Shown piece by piece: positions 1 through 6,434 of a stretch of 8,010 nt of DNA. The notes beneath the pieces are model-generated. The model searched no databases and was not told the origin of the DNA. It saw only the letters and a program-made list of their open reading frames with translations. Origin of the DNA: Chloracidobacterium sp. UBA7659 (GTDB lineage Bacteria > Acidobacteriota > Blastocatellia > Pyrinomonadales > Pyrinomonadaceae). The position numbers and the translations under genes are program-made. Position 1 is the stretch's first letter; each line of letters opens with the position of its first letter. The stretch lies in the NCBI GenBank assembly GCA_002483395.1, contig DLHV01000245.1:1-8010 (forward strand). Reading direction: 5' to 3'.

Positions 1-554
1 CGCCGACACCGACACCGACACCGACTCCGACACCAACGCCGACGCCGACTCCAACACCGACGCCAACGCCGACACCGACGCCGACGCCAACGCCGATGCC
101 GGGTGTCTGCACACCGACGCTTACGGTAACGGAAGTGCTCCCTGGAAGCCTTGCGGCATTCGAGGCGATCACTCCGGGATCGGGATCGGTTACCGTGGAC
201 ATGGTGAACACGGGTATCGGGCTGCAGAGCTACTCGGTGGTCAGTGCGACCAACGCGAATGTCACTATTCCGGCATTCCCGTTCGGGACGACCGCCCCGG
301 TCACGGCGACGTTCACGGTGCCTAATCCGGCCCAGCCCGTCGACTTTACGTTGCGAGCCGGGGCCAGGATCAACGCCGTCCTTATCAGAGCACAGTGCGG
401 CGCGGGCACGGCACCGGCGGGCTTTAGCCTTAATCCGCCTGACCTGTCATTCTGGCTGCCGAACAATGTGACGGCTGGTGTGAACAGCCTGCTGAGCTTT
501 GTATCGATGCCGGCGACGGACATGAAACAAGAGGAGATCGCCCAAAACCAGTAA
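1..554 (+). CDS. Pro-Thr linker plus beta-rich C-terminal domain (3' part of a probable secreted/surface protein)
   Basis: The reading frame is open from the left edge (first full codon at base 3) to the TAA at 552-554, so the gene is truncated at its 5' end; the ATG at 96 lies inside the repeat and is not a convincing start. The first 31 visible codons read Pro-Thr-Pro-Thr without interruption, followed by Met-Pro-Gly-Val-Cys and about 150 residues rich in Val, Thr, Ser, Ala and Gly with alternating hydrophobic positions, as expected of a beta-sandwich. This part has only two cysteines, about 96 residues apart, which could form a disulfide in an exported protein. Pro-Thr runs of this kind usually act as extended linkers between extracellular domains. 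I do not recognise the C-terminal domain family and cannot see what the missing N-terminal part is. The end (MKQEEIAQNQ) is hydrophilic and shows no membrane anchor or LPXTG-like sorting motif. The frame is clearly coding; the function is unknown. Confidence 0.75.
   Translation, partial: PTPTPTPTPTPTPTPTPTPTPTPTPTPTPTPMPGVCTPTLTVTEVLPGSLAAFEAITPGSGSVTVDMVNTGIGLQSYSVVSATNANVTIPAFPFGTTAPVTATFTVPNPAQPVDFTLRAGARINAVLIRAQCGAGTAPAGFSLNPPDLSFWLPNNVTAGVNSLLSFVSMPATDMKQEEIAQNQ
3..98 (+). repeat. Hexanucleotide tandem repeat CCNACN encoding (Pro-Thr)n
   Basis: Sixteen consecutive six-base units of the form CCG/CCA + ACA/ACG/ACT run from the left edge; the last unit is CCG ATG, giving Met in place of Thr. 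The third codon positions vary (ACA, ACG, ACT; CCG, CCA) while the amino acids do not, so the array is degenerate in DNA but uniform in protein. The true length is unknown because it continues beyond the window. Such arrays are prone to length change by slippage. Confidence 0.9.
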
Positions 555-580
555 CCCAAACACTGGTAATGGCATAAATC

Positions 581-615
581 AAAAGGGTCGAAGCTATTAT
601 GGCTTCGGCCCTTTT
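581..615. terminator. Bidirectional intrinsic terminator between convergent genes
   Basis: A 14-bp stem (581-594 with 602-615) encloses a 7-base loop. All pairs are Watson-Crick except one G-U at 588/608. The left arm begins with AAAA and the right arm ends with TTTT, so a U-run follows the GC-rich stem on either strand. It sits 26 bp after the plus-strand gene ending at 554 and 29 bp after the minus-strand gene ending at 645, exactly where a shared terminator is expected. A second small palindrome, TTGGTA-TT-TACCAA, follows at 614-627. Confidence 0.85.
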
Positions 616-644
616 GGTATTTACCAACCAAATATTGGAGTGAG

Positions 645-1436
645 CTAGAGGATCTCGCCGCGCTTTGACAACAGCTTCGCGGGATCGTTAGTAATTATCG
701 CGTTCAGTCCAAGTTTTTTGCCGCGTTTCACCCATAGCGGGTTATCGACGGTCCAGATGGTTACCGGAAGACGTCGTTTTCCGGCCTTTTCCATCAGTTT
801 CTTTGTAGCGAGCGAGTAATGGATCGAAAGTTCACTCGCCCCGAATTCTTTGGCGATCATTACCAGATGCTTTTCTTTTCGCAGGATGGTCATGATCTTT
901 GGGGCGAACAAGGCCGCTGTCCGCAGCCCCGAGCAGAGCAGGCGGACCCTCGGAATGACGGCCATTTTAAAGCTTTTAATGATGACCTGCTTGGAAAGTT
1001 TTGATTTGCCTACCGCACTACAGACCGCCGCGACCAGATCTCCGGCCTCCGAATCTTTACACTTTAGTTCGATATAGATCAGGCCTTTGAATTCTTTCAG
1101 AAATTCAAGAGTTTCGGCGAGGGTGGGAATTCTTTGCAGCTTAAAATCAGGGCTGGCATTACGCGGATTCGTCTTATTAAACCACGAACCTATGTCAACA
1201 TTGCCGAGTTCGGCGGATGTGTAATCCGCGATGTTCCCGTCCCGCAGAGCCGTCCGCTGCAGCGTCGCATCATGAAAAACCACCGCACCGCCGTCCTTTG
1301 CCAGCCGCACGTCGAATTCGATGCCTTCAGCTCCGTCGTCTATAGCTCGCCGGAATGCCGCGAGCGTGTTCTCAGGTGCCAGCGCGCTAGCTCCGCGATG
1401 CGCGATGATCAGCGGCCTAAGGATTTTGGTCTTCAT
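645..1436 (-). CDS. ugpQ: Glycerophosphodiester phosphodiesterase (GDPD family)
   Basis: This 263-residue protein matches the bacterial GDPD (UgpQ-like) TIM-barrel family in length and motifs. Near the N-terminus is the HRG motif (His13, Arg14) in AHRGASALAPENT, then the metal-binding pair in EGIEFDVRLAKDG (Glu40, Asp42), the catalytic His55 in VVFHD, Glu123 in YIELK, and the C-terminal IWTVDNP and NAIITNDP segments that close the barrel. The family hydrolyses glycerophosphodiesters such as glycerophosphoethanolamine to sn-glycerol 3-phosphate and the free alcohol, using a divalent metal. There is no signal peptide, so it should act in the cytoplasm. It is the last gene of the minus-strand cluster: its ATG shares one base with the TAA of the methyltransferase gene (TAATG on the minus strand), indicating translational coupling. 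The family assignment is secure; the gene symbol is by analogy and the substrate preference is not visible. Confidence 0.93.
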   Translation of the reverse strand: MKTKILRPLIIAHRGASALAPENTLAAFRRAIDDGAEGIEFDVRLAKDGGAVVFHDATLQRTALRDGNIADYTSAELGNVDIGSWFNKTNPRNASPDFKLQRIPTLAETLEFLKEFKGLIYIELKCKDSEAGDLVAAVCSAVGKSKLSKQVIIKSFKMAVIPRVRLLCSGLRTAALFAPKIMTILRKEKHLVMIAKEFGASELSIHYSLATKKLMEKAGKRRLPVTIWTVDNPLWVKRGKKLGLNAIITNDPAKLLSKRGEIL

Positions 1437-2107
1437 TAATTTGCGGCTGCTTCCTTCTTTTCAAGGAGGAATATCGATTTCGACCAGCCGATCGGTTCGG
1501 AGAGCGGAAATCTATGTTTCCCGACAATGCTAAAGTAACGTTGTGAAATCTTTCTTACGTCTTTGACCGGATGTATCTTAAATTTATACAGGAATTCGAG
1601 AACCGAGCCGACGAGCGAGGGTTTGACCGGTATGAACACAAGGTTTCCGCCCGGTTTGAGTACCCTCGCCATTTCTTTCAGCCCGTCGTCGAGCGAAACG
1701 TATTCGAGCACGCCGCAGGTCAGGACAAGATCGAATGTTTCGTCGGCGAAGGGAAGGTGAAGAATGTTGCCCTGGACAGGCGAGATTTTTCTTGAATCGA
1801 CCCGGTTTTCCTTTCTAAATTGTTCTTTTGCTATCTTTAACGAGTTGATCGACAGGTCGAACGCGACAGTCTTCTTTGGCCTGAAACCCGCGTCCTGAAA
1901 ACCGAGCGTGACGATCCCGGTACCGCTTCCGCCGTCCAAAACGTAGGATTCGCCGTCGATCTTCAGGTCAAGCGACCGCAGGTATTTTGCAACCGACGCA
2001 CGGTATCCATTGACCTTCAGTGCAAAATTATGAACATCGGCAATACGGTCGTAGAAGCTCTGAGTTTTTGTTTTTGGCGCGATCGCCCTTTTTGCCATTG
2101 CCATCAT
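1436..2107 (-). CDS. Class I SAM-dependent methyltransferase (UbiE/Methyltransf_11-like)
   Basis: The 223-residue product has the Rossmann-type methyltransferase core in order: motif I VLDGGSGTG (residues 56-64) for the SAM glycine loop; the acidic post-I residue Asp84 in VAFDLS, expected to bind the ribose; VQGNILHLPFADETFDLVL with motif II (about 111-129); CGVLEYV; and motif III ARVLKPGGNLVF (147-158). The substrate is not evident: this core is shared by small-molecule, lipid and quinone methyltransferases. Motif I has Gly-Gly where many relatives have Ile/Val-Gly or Leu-Gly, which is a mild variation. The start ATG (2105-2107) overlaps the TGA of the upstream TlpA-like gene (ATGA). Two further in-frame ATGs lie at codons 2 and 4, so the exact start is uncertain by three residues. 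There is no signal peptide, so the protein is cytoplasmic. Tight coupling to a GDPD gene suggests, but does not show, a lipid or lipid-precursor substrate. Confidence 0.88.
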   Translation of the reverse strand: MMAMAKRAIAPKTKTQSFYDRIADVHNFALKVNGYRASVAKYLRSLDLKIDGESYVLDGGSGTGIVTLGFQDAGFRPKKTVAFDLSINSLKIAKEQFRKENRVDSRKISPVQGNILHLPFADETFDLVLTCGVLEYVSLDDGLKEMARVLKPGGNLVFIPVKPSLVGSVLEFLYKFKIHPVKDVRKISQRYFSIVGKHRFPLSEPIGWSKSIFLLEKKEAAAN

Positions 2108-3522
2108 TTTTCCGCCAAGAGCTTCAACACCATCTCGCGCATTTCTTCAACACGAGTAGGGTTTGTCCCGCTTTCGATGTAGCGTATCACGCCTTTACGA
2201 TCGATCAGAACCGCGGTCGGCAGGCCAGTCGCGGCGTACGCCTGCTGCGAGGTCTGGTTCTTTGCCACCACGAAATCATACAGCAGATCGTACTTTGCCT
2301 TAAAACTTTTCAAAAACAAGATCTCATTCGCGTTATCGAGATCAAAACCGTCACCCCGTCCGTAATAACGCGTTACGCCCAAAATAACAAGTCCGTCAGC
2401 CGTCAGATCGCGGTGCCATTCCGCCAGCGATGGAAACGCGTCGAAACACGGCCCGCACCACGTCGCCCAAAAGTCAAGCAGCACAACCTTGCCGCGAAGA
2501 TCCTGTAGGGTTCGAGGTTTACCGGGGAACCACTGGTCTATATTGGTCAACTCCGGCGCCGTTTCGCCGAGAAGTTTGTATTGCTTCTCGCGCTTTTTCA
2601 ATAGCCTTATTGCTTCGTCTTGTGCCGGCTTCGTCGGCAGGTCCTTTACGGCCTGTATAAGCGAAGTCAAATACGTCTCCAATGCCAAAGGCTTCCGACC
2701 GGTCTCGACGCGGTGCGTTATCAATTTGTCGGCGGCATAAAAATAAAGGCTGACGGAACCGACCGCCGCCGCCGTCTTTCGAAGGTCTTCAAGCGCGTCG
2801 TCTGCTTCCTTAATGCTACCGACGGATTTGTGACACTCGTGGAGCAGCATTCCGGTATCCAAAACCTCGTCCAAACCGCGCTGTGTCATTCCGCCATCGA
2901 GCAAAACAGTCTTCGCAAAACGATACGCCTCGGTCGCATGCGGCGTTGCTTCAGAGATCTTTTTTTCGGCAATGTAGGCCTTGGCGATCTCGCTCTCCAT
3001 CCGTGTCCGCTCGCTCGCTTTTATCGGCTGGCTTTTTGAATACTCGGCCAGAAATTTCAACGCCTGATCGAATTTTCTTTGCTTAGCGCCGATGACTGCA
3101 ATGATTGATCGCGCCGTCTGCGCCTTGTCGGCGGCAATATCGCTGGCCGCCAGATATTTGCGAAGAGCGTCCGACGTGCCATCCAAATTCTCCGCGATCC
3201 AATGCAGAAGGCCGAGATGATAGAGTTCTTCGCCCGCCAGGTCTTTGCGTGTGGCGGCGATCGCTGCGTATTTCGCGGCCATCTGCTTCTGCTCGCGTTC
3301 GGTCTGAAGCCGCAGCCTTTCACTGTACGGCACCTTTCTCGTTTCGTATTCGGCGAATTTGATCTTGTTGTATGTATTTGCCTCGTCAAACATTTGTTTG
3401 ACTGTCAGATCGATAACCGACGAAGCGGCGGGACTTATCGTCGGATTCGAATTCACCCGCCGTGATTGCGCGTGCAAGCCTGAGGCAAATACAAGAATTA
3501 TGAGTAAGATTCCAAATCGCAT
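2104..3522 (-). CDS. Secreted TlpA/ResA-like thioredoxin-fold protein with long helical N-terminal region
   Basis: The 472-residue product starts with a Sec signal peptide (MRFGILLIILVFASGLHAQ; likely cleavage after Ala18). Residues of about 35-315 are almost entirely alpha-helical in character, rich in Ala, Lys, Glu and Leu, with spaced Tyr/Leu/Ala patterns reminiscent of TPR-like helical hairpins. A C-terminal thioredoxin domain follows (about 322-472): TLQDLRGKVVLLDFWATWCGPC with the CXXC cysteines at 356 and 359, GLVILGVTRYYG, and the cis-Pro loop TGLPTAVLIDRKG (Pro435). TlpA/ResA proteins are periplasmic thiol-disulfide reductants or isomerases, for example in cytochrome c maturation. 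The active site is intact, so redox activity is likely; the partner is unknown, and no cytochrome or DsbD-type reductase gene is nearby. One other cysteine (Cys230) lies in the helical part. The start ATG at 3520-3522 gives a complete signal peptide but has only a weak GGAA upstream. Its stop overlaps the next gene's start. Confidence 0.9.
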   Translation of the reverse strand: MRFGILLIILVFASGLHAQSRRVNSNPTISPAASSVIDLTVKQMFDEANTYNKIKFAEYETRKVPYSERLRLQTEREQKQMAAKYAAIAATRKDLAGEELYHLGLLHWIAENLDGTSDALRKYLAASDIAADKAQTARSIIAVIGAKQRKFDQALKFLAEYSKSQPIKASERTRMESEIAKAYIAEKKISEATPHATEAYRFAKTVLLDGGMTQRGLDEVLDTGMLLHECHKSVGSIKEADDALEDLRKTAAAVGSVSLYFYAADKLITHRVETGRKPLALETYLTSLIQAVKDLPTKPAQDEAIRLLKKREKQYKLLGETAPELTNIDQWFPGKPRTLQDLRGKVVLLDFWATWCGPCFDAFPSLAEWHRDLTADGLVILGVTRYYGRGDGFDLDNANEILFLKSFKAKYDLLYDFVVAKNQTSQQAYAATGLPTAVLIDRKGVIRYIESGTNPTRVEEMREMVLKLLAEK

Positions 3523-3540
3523 AGTTCCAAAGCTGTAAGC

Positions 3541-3565
3541 TAATGGCTATTGCCAACAGCCATTA
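3541..3565. other. Perfect 8-bp inverted repeat (hairpin) in the thiO to TlpA-gene gap
   Basis: TAATGGCT (3541-3548) and AGCCATTA (3558-3565) are perfect inverted copies separated by 9 bases. The hairpin begins one base after the thiO stop codon (3567-3569) and fills most of the 44-bp gap to the next gene in the same direction. On the minus strand it is not followed by a T-run, so it is a poor intrinsic terminator. It may instead protect a 3' end, attenuate, or be a processing site within a polycistronic transcript. Confidence 0.55.
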
Positions 3566-3566
3566 A

Positions 3567-4697
3567 TTACCCTTTCGCATCCAAAGCCTTTCGCCGTTTT
3601 ACACCAAAAATATCCAAATACTTCGACCCAACTCCATCAACGACCTTCTGGCAAATAAGCCTTGCCGTCATCGGTGCCAGCAGTATCCCGTTTCGATAAT
3701 GAGCGGTTGCAACATGTACATTATCATAGCCCGGAAATTCACCAAGCACCGGTAAACCATCCGCCGCGAACGGCCGCAGTCCCGCCCATTTGTCCGCAAT
3801 GTCGAAATTAGCAAGAGCCGGTGAAATTTCAAAGGCCGACGTCAACAATTGCTCAGTGCCGGCATCGGTCGGCGTTTGGTCAAATCCCGCGTCCTCAACC
3901 GTCGCACCCGCAAGAATCCGCCCGTCAGAGCGAGGTACAATATAGCCTCGCGGGCTGTAGATGACCTTCTGAAACATATTTTGAGGCGGGTGAAAGCTTA
4001 TCATCTGTCCGCGGATCGGCTTAACCTCAACCGGCAGCGGCGTTTCGTCGATTTTGATGAACGAAGTCCACGCACCCGTTGCAAGCACCGTCGCACCCGC
4101 AAAAAAAGTCTCGTCATCGGTCCGGGCGCCGACAACTCTTTTATTTTCGGAGATAAGCGATCGGACCTCGGTCTGCTCGCGTATTTTGATGCCGTTCAGT
4201 TCCGCATACCGCCTCAATGCCGTCAGCAATTTGCGGTTCTCGACCCGCCAATCATCCGGATAGAACAAACTCTCCCGCACGTCGATCGAAACAAATGCCT
4301 CTGCTTTCAAGGTCTCCTCAGCCGACAAATGCTCGACCGCCACTCCCGCCTCACGCTGCCATAAATACCTTGCGTTCAGCTCTTTGGAATCCTCCTCGTT
4401 AAAAGCCAGTTGCAACGTCCCGCTGCGTTCAAGCTCGATATCGACGCCGGTTTCGGCAAGAATTTCGGCAGCGAATTCCTGATACATCGAGCACGAAGCA
4501 GCACACAAATCATAAAAATCATCGTGCCTGTCATTCTCAGCATTCGGCGCAAGCATCCCGGCCGCCGCATACGAAGCCTCACGCCCGACCGCCCCGCGCT
4601 CGAGGATCGTGATCCGGTGAACGCCTTTACCGTGCAATTCGCGGGCAATACGCAGCCCGATTACCCCGCCGCCGATAATTAGAATGTTTAGGTTCAA
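3567..4697 (-). CDS. thiO: Glycine oxidase ThiO (FAD-dependent, DAO family)
   Basis: The 376-residue product opens with the FAD-binding dinucleotide fold, ILIIGGGVIGLRIARELHGKG (GGGVIG at 9-14), then ILERGAVGREASYAAAGMLAP, the characteristic region of ThiO-type amine oxidases. Later come VLATGAWT (FAD-binding), VKPIRGQM, SPRGYIVPRSDGRILAGATVEDAGFD and WAGLRPFAADGLPVLG, with Arg308, and ATAHYRNGILLAP, with Arg335; these arginines fit the substrate-carboxylate positions known in Bacillus glycine oxidase. ThiO oxidises glycine to iminoglycine (dehydroglycine) for the thiazole part of thiamine, and can oxidise other small amines. No thiS, thiG or other thiamine gene is in the window, so the pathway role is inferred from family. 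The only start fitting the fold is TTG at 4695-4697; no in-frame ATG or GTG precedes it before a stop, and the next ATG would remove the FAD-binding strand. No good Shine-Dalgarno sequence is seen at the usual distance. Confidence 0.92.
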   Translation of the reverse strand: MNLNILIIGGGVIGLRIARELHGKGVHRITILERGAVGREASYAAAGMLAPNAENDRHDDFYDLCAASCSMYQEFAAEILAETGVDIELERSGTLQLAFNEEDSKELNARYLWQREAGVAVEHLSAEETLKAEAFVSIDVRESLFYPDDWRVENRKLLTALRRYAELNGIKIREQTEVRSLISENKRVVGARTDDETFFAGATVLATGAWTSFIKIDETPLPVEVKPIRGQMISFHPPQNMFQKVIYSPRGYIVPRSDGRILAGATVEDAGFDQTPTDAGTEQLLTSAFEISPALANFDIADKWAGLRPFAADGLPVLGEFPGYDNVHVATAHYRNGILLAPMTARLICQKVVDGVGSKYLDIFGVKRRKALDAKG

Positions 4698-4716
4698 GTA
4701 GTAAGTACAACTGTTC

Positions 4717-4995
4717 TTAGTTGCTCCTGTTCTTTGAAATAAACTTCATTGGGTGTTGATAGCCCAGCGATTTGTGTGGACGGTTATTCAGTTTGTCCTC
4801 GACTTTTTTGACTTGCCCATCGGTAATAGTATCGAATTTCATCTGGTTGGGAAAGATTGGCGGATGAGGCAGTGTGTCTCGTTAAAGCCGCGTTCCCGGG
4901 AGGAATATGGATGACAGAAGTAGAATCCGGGACCAAGAGTTTTGGCGATTATTTGGGCTGTGGGAATTCGGATTCCAGCTCCTTCTGATCTCGCA
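4717..4995 (-). pseudogene. Degenerate IS30-family transposase, C-terminal remnant
   Basis: Read on the minus strand in shifting frames, this stretch gives the end of an IS30-type DDE transposase: EFPQPK, then IIAKTLGPGFYFCHPYSSRERG, FNETHCLIRQSFP, NQMKFDTITDGQVKKVED and KLNNRPHKSLGYQHPMKF, ending at TAA 4717-4719. These correspond to family segments of the type EFAxHxxIAK-LG, YFCHPYSSWERGxNENxNGLIRQYFP and LNNRPRKxLGYxTPxE. At least two frameshifts are needed: one near 4847-4851 (FP to NQ, a base lost in a C-run on the minus strand) and one near 4950-4953. Around 4964-4975 the residues that should carry the catalytic Asp (DNG) appear deleted just before Glu-Phe, whereas the catalytic Glu in FNE survives. 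The N-terminal helix-turn-helix half is absent. The bases 4692-4712 resemble the usual outer end of such elements. The protein cannot be functional. The right limit is approximate; weak similarity may continue to about 5100. Confidence 0.82.
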
Positions 4996-5278
4996 TCCCA
5001 TCTCCGTCCACGTCACATTCGGCATACGCCGCCTGACTTTCTGTGTGTGCCGCTCAAGAGCCTTGCGGCATATTGCAGACGAACCACGCTCGGACGGTTC
5101 CATTTCAAAATCGCGTGAAATACTCGATTTGTAACTCCGACCTCTATTTTAGCGATCTCTTTTTTGCCTCAAACCGAGTCTCAAGCCCGCCGAAATTTGG
5201 TATCTTTGTTCAAGGGTACGCAGCTGATACTTTTTCATGGTAACTCTGTCACCATCAAGAGCGTTGCCCAAACAAGAT
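4996..5278. other. Non-coding stretch upstream of the CapA-family gene
   Basis: This part of the intergenic region has no convincing gene. The portion up to about 5100 may be the more decayed continuation of the IS30-type relic: on the minus strand it reads weakly like the region ahead of the DNG motif, but interrupted by stops. Beyond 5100 the DNA is more AT-rich, including CTATTTTAGC near 5144-5153 and a small inverted repeat ATTTCA/TGAAAT (5102-5107 with 5116-5121). It must contain the promoter of the downstream plus-strand gene, but no clear -35/-10 pair with standard spacing could be picked. Confidence 0.4.
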
Positions 5279-6424
5279 ATGCGTACATTTTTGACTACAC
5301 CGTTAAGCTTGCTTGTAACAGCTTCCTGTGTCTTTTTATCGGCATGCAGTGCCCAAAATATTGCACCGCCGAGGGCGAATGCCGAGACGCGAGCGACACC
5401 TGCTCCATTGGACGACATCTCCATAACAATCGCGGCCGTCGGCGATATAATGCTCGGCTCGACCTCGATAAACGAATCGTTTCTACCGCCGAATGACGGC
5501 CGTGACAGTCTGAAAGCAGTAACACCGATTCTTTCCTCCGCTGATATTGCCTTCGGGAATCTTGAAGGGCCATTGGTCGATGGCGGGATCTCGACGAAAT
5601 GTCCCCCGCCAAAACCGTTGAAAGAGGGTGAAGCCGCGAAACCTATTCGCTGTTTCGCGTTTCGCTCGCCGACGAGATACGGCAAATACCTGAAGGATGC
5701 CGGTTTTGATGTCTTGAGCCTCGCGAACAATCATGCCTCGGATTTCGGCGATCTCGGTCGCAACAGCACGCGTAAAGTATTGGATGCATTAGGAATTGCA
5801 CACGTGGGGAGCGATCGCGGCGCTTTCGCAATGACGGTCGTCGAATCGAAGGGCAAGAAGATCGCGTTTATCGGATTTGCTCACAATGCGATCGTGCCTA
5901 ATGTTAACGAATTAGATGCTGCCGCAGGACTGGTAAAGGCCGCGAAGAAGAAGGCAGATCTGATTGTAGTTTCATTTCACGGCGGCGCTGAAGGCGAGAA
6001 CGCTCAGAATGTTCCTCGTGAAACTGAGATCTTTGTAGGCGAGAAACGAGGAAATCTCCCGCTTTTTGCCAAAACCGTGGTTGACGCTGGTGCCGACCTC
6101 ATTCTCGGACATGGGCCGCACGTTTTACGAGGGATCGAAGTTTACAAAAATCGTCTGATCGTTTATTCGATGGGAAACTTCGCTACCTATGGAATGTTTA
6201 ATCTGAAGGGAGCACAGGGCCTGACGGCAATTTACGAGATAAGGCTCGGCTTGGATGGTAAATTCATCGGTGGAAAGATTCATGCCGGAAAACAGCCGGG
6301 AAGAGGAATGCCGGAATTAGACGCGAACGGTGACGCTATCCGAAAGATCCTAGCGCTTTCGCAAGCCGATTTTGCGACCACAGCGCCGAAGATCGCGGAC
6401 GACGGTACGATCTCGCCAAGATAA
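5279..6424 (+). CDS. CapA/PgsA-family lipoprotein (poly-gamma-glutamate capsule-type metallophosphatase fold)
   Basis: From the ATG at 5279 the product is 381 residues and begins with a lipoprotein signal: basic Arg2, a hydrophobic stretch, and the lipobox LSAC with the lipidated Cys at residue 23. A short Ala/Pro/Thr-rich tether follows, then the CapA domain from about residue 47: IAAVGDIMLG, FGNLEGPLVD, LSLANNHASDFG, HVGSDR, IVVSFHGGAE, ADLILGHGPHVLRGIEVY and LIVYSMGNFATYG. These are the conserved metal-site and fold motifs of the calcineurin-like CapA family (PF09587 type). CapA/PgsA proteins take part in making or exporting poly-gamma-glutamate; many relatives stand alone, as here, with no capB/capC genes in view, so the real substrate is unknown. 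An upstream in-frame ATG at 5237 would add 14 polar residues before the signal peptide; I prefer 5279 because the signal then starts normally. Neither start has a strong Shine-Dalgarno sequence. Confidence 0.88.
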   Translation: MRTFLTTPLSLLVTASCVFLSACSAQNIAPPRANAETRATPAPLDDISITIAAVGDIMLGSTSINESFLPPNDGRDSLKAVTPILSSADIAFGNLEGPLVDGGISTKCPPPKPLKEGEAAKPIRCFAFRSPTRYGKYLKDAGFDVLSLANNHASDFGDLGRNSTRKVLDALGIAHVGSDRGAFAMTVVESKGKKIAFIGFAHNAIVPNVNELDAAAGLVKAAKKKADLIVVSFHGGAEGENAQNVPRETEIFVGEKRGNLPLFAKTVVDAGADLILGHGPHVLRGIEVYKNRLIVYSMGNFATYGMFNLKGAQGLTAIYEIRLGLDGKFIGGKIHAGKQPGRGMPELDANGDAIRKILALSQADFATTAPKIADDGTISPR

Positions 6425-6434
6425 TTACCATCGA

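Noticed and set aside
1..98. Possible CRISPR-like or regulatory direct repeat array at the left edge
   Set aside because: The six-base period matches Pro-Thr codon pairs in an open frame, with no spacers.
230..631. 133-codon minus-strand open frame overlapping the first gene
   Set aside because: It runs antisense to the plus-strand gene and through the terminator hairpin, and has no recognisable features.
2020..3039. Plus-strand open frames of 162 and 139 codons opposite the TlpA-like gene
   Set aside because: They overlap a complete gene with a signal peptide and WCGPC motif, and contain no recognisable domain.
3849..4364. 171-codon plus-strand open frame opposite thiO
   Set aside because: It is antisense to well-supported ThiO sequence, with an Arg-rich composition typical of a shadow frame.
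4964..5035. Minus-strand reading with DVDGDGMRDQKELE, resembling a calcium-binding thrombospondin type 3 or dockerin repeat
   Set aside because: It is a single unit in a short frame that soon meets stops on both sides, and the same bases align better, with gaps, to the region around the DNG-EF motif of the IS30 transposase relic. I treat the resemblance as chance.
4882..5103. 73-codon minus-strand frame with its own ATG in the intergenic region
   Set aside because: It crosses the transposase relic in the wrong frame: the IS30-type residues are found in the neighbouring frames, so this is a by-product of frameshift decay and not a small gene.
5149..5730. 193-codon minus-strand open frame opposite the CapA-family gene
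   Set aside because: It lies antisense to a gene with clear family motifs, has no recognisable motif of its own, and is explained as a shadow of the coding strand.
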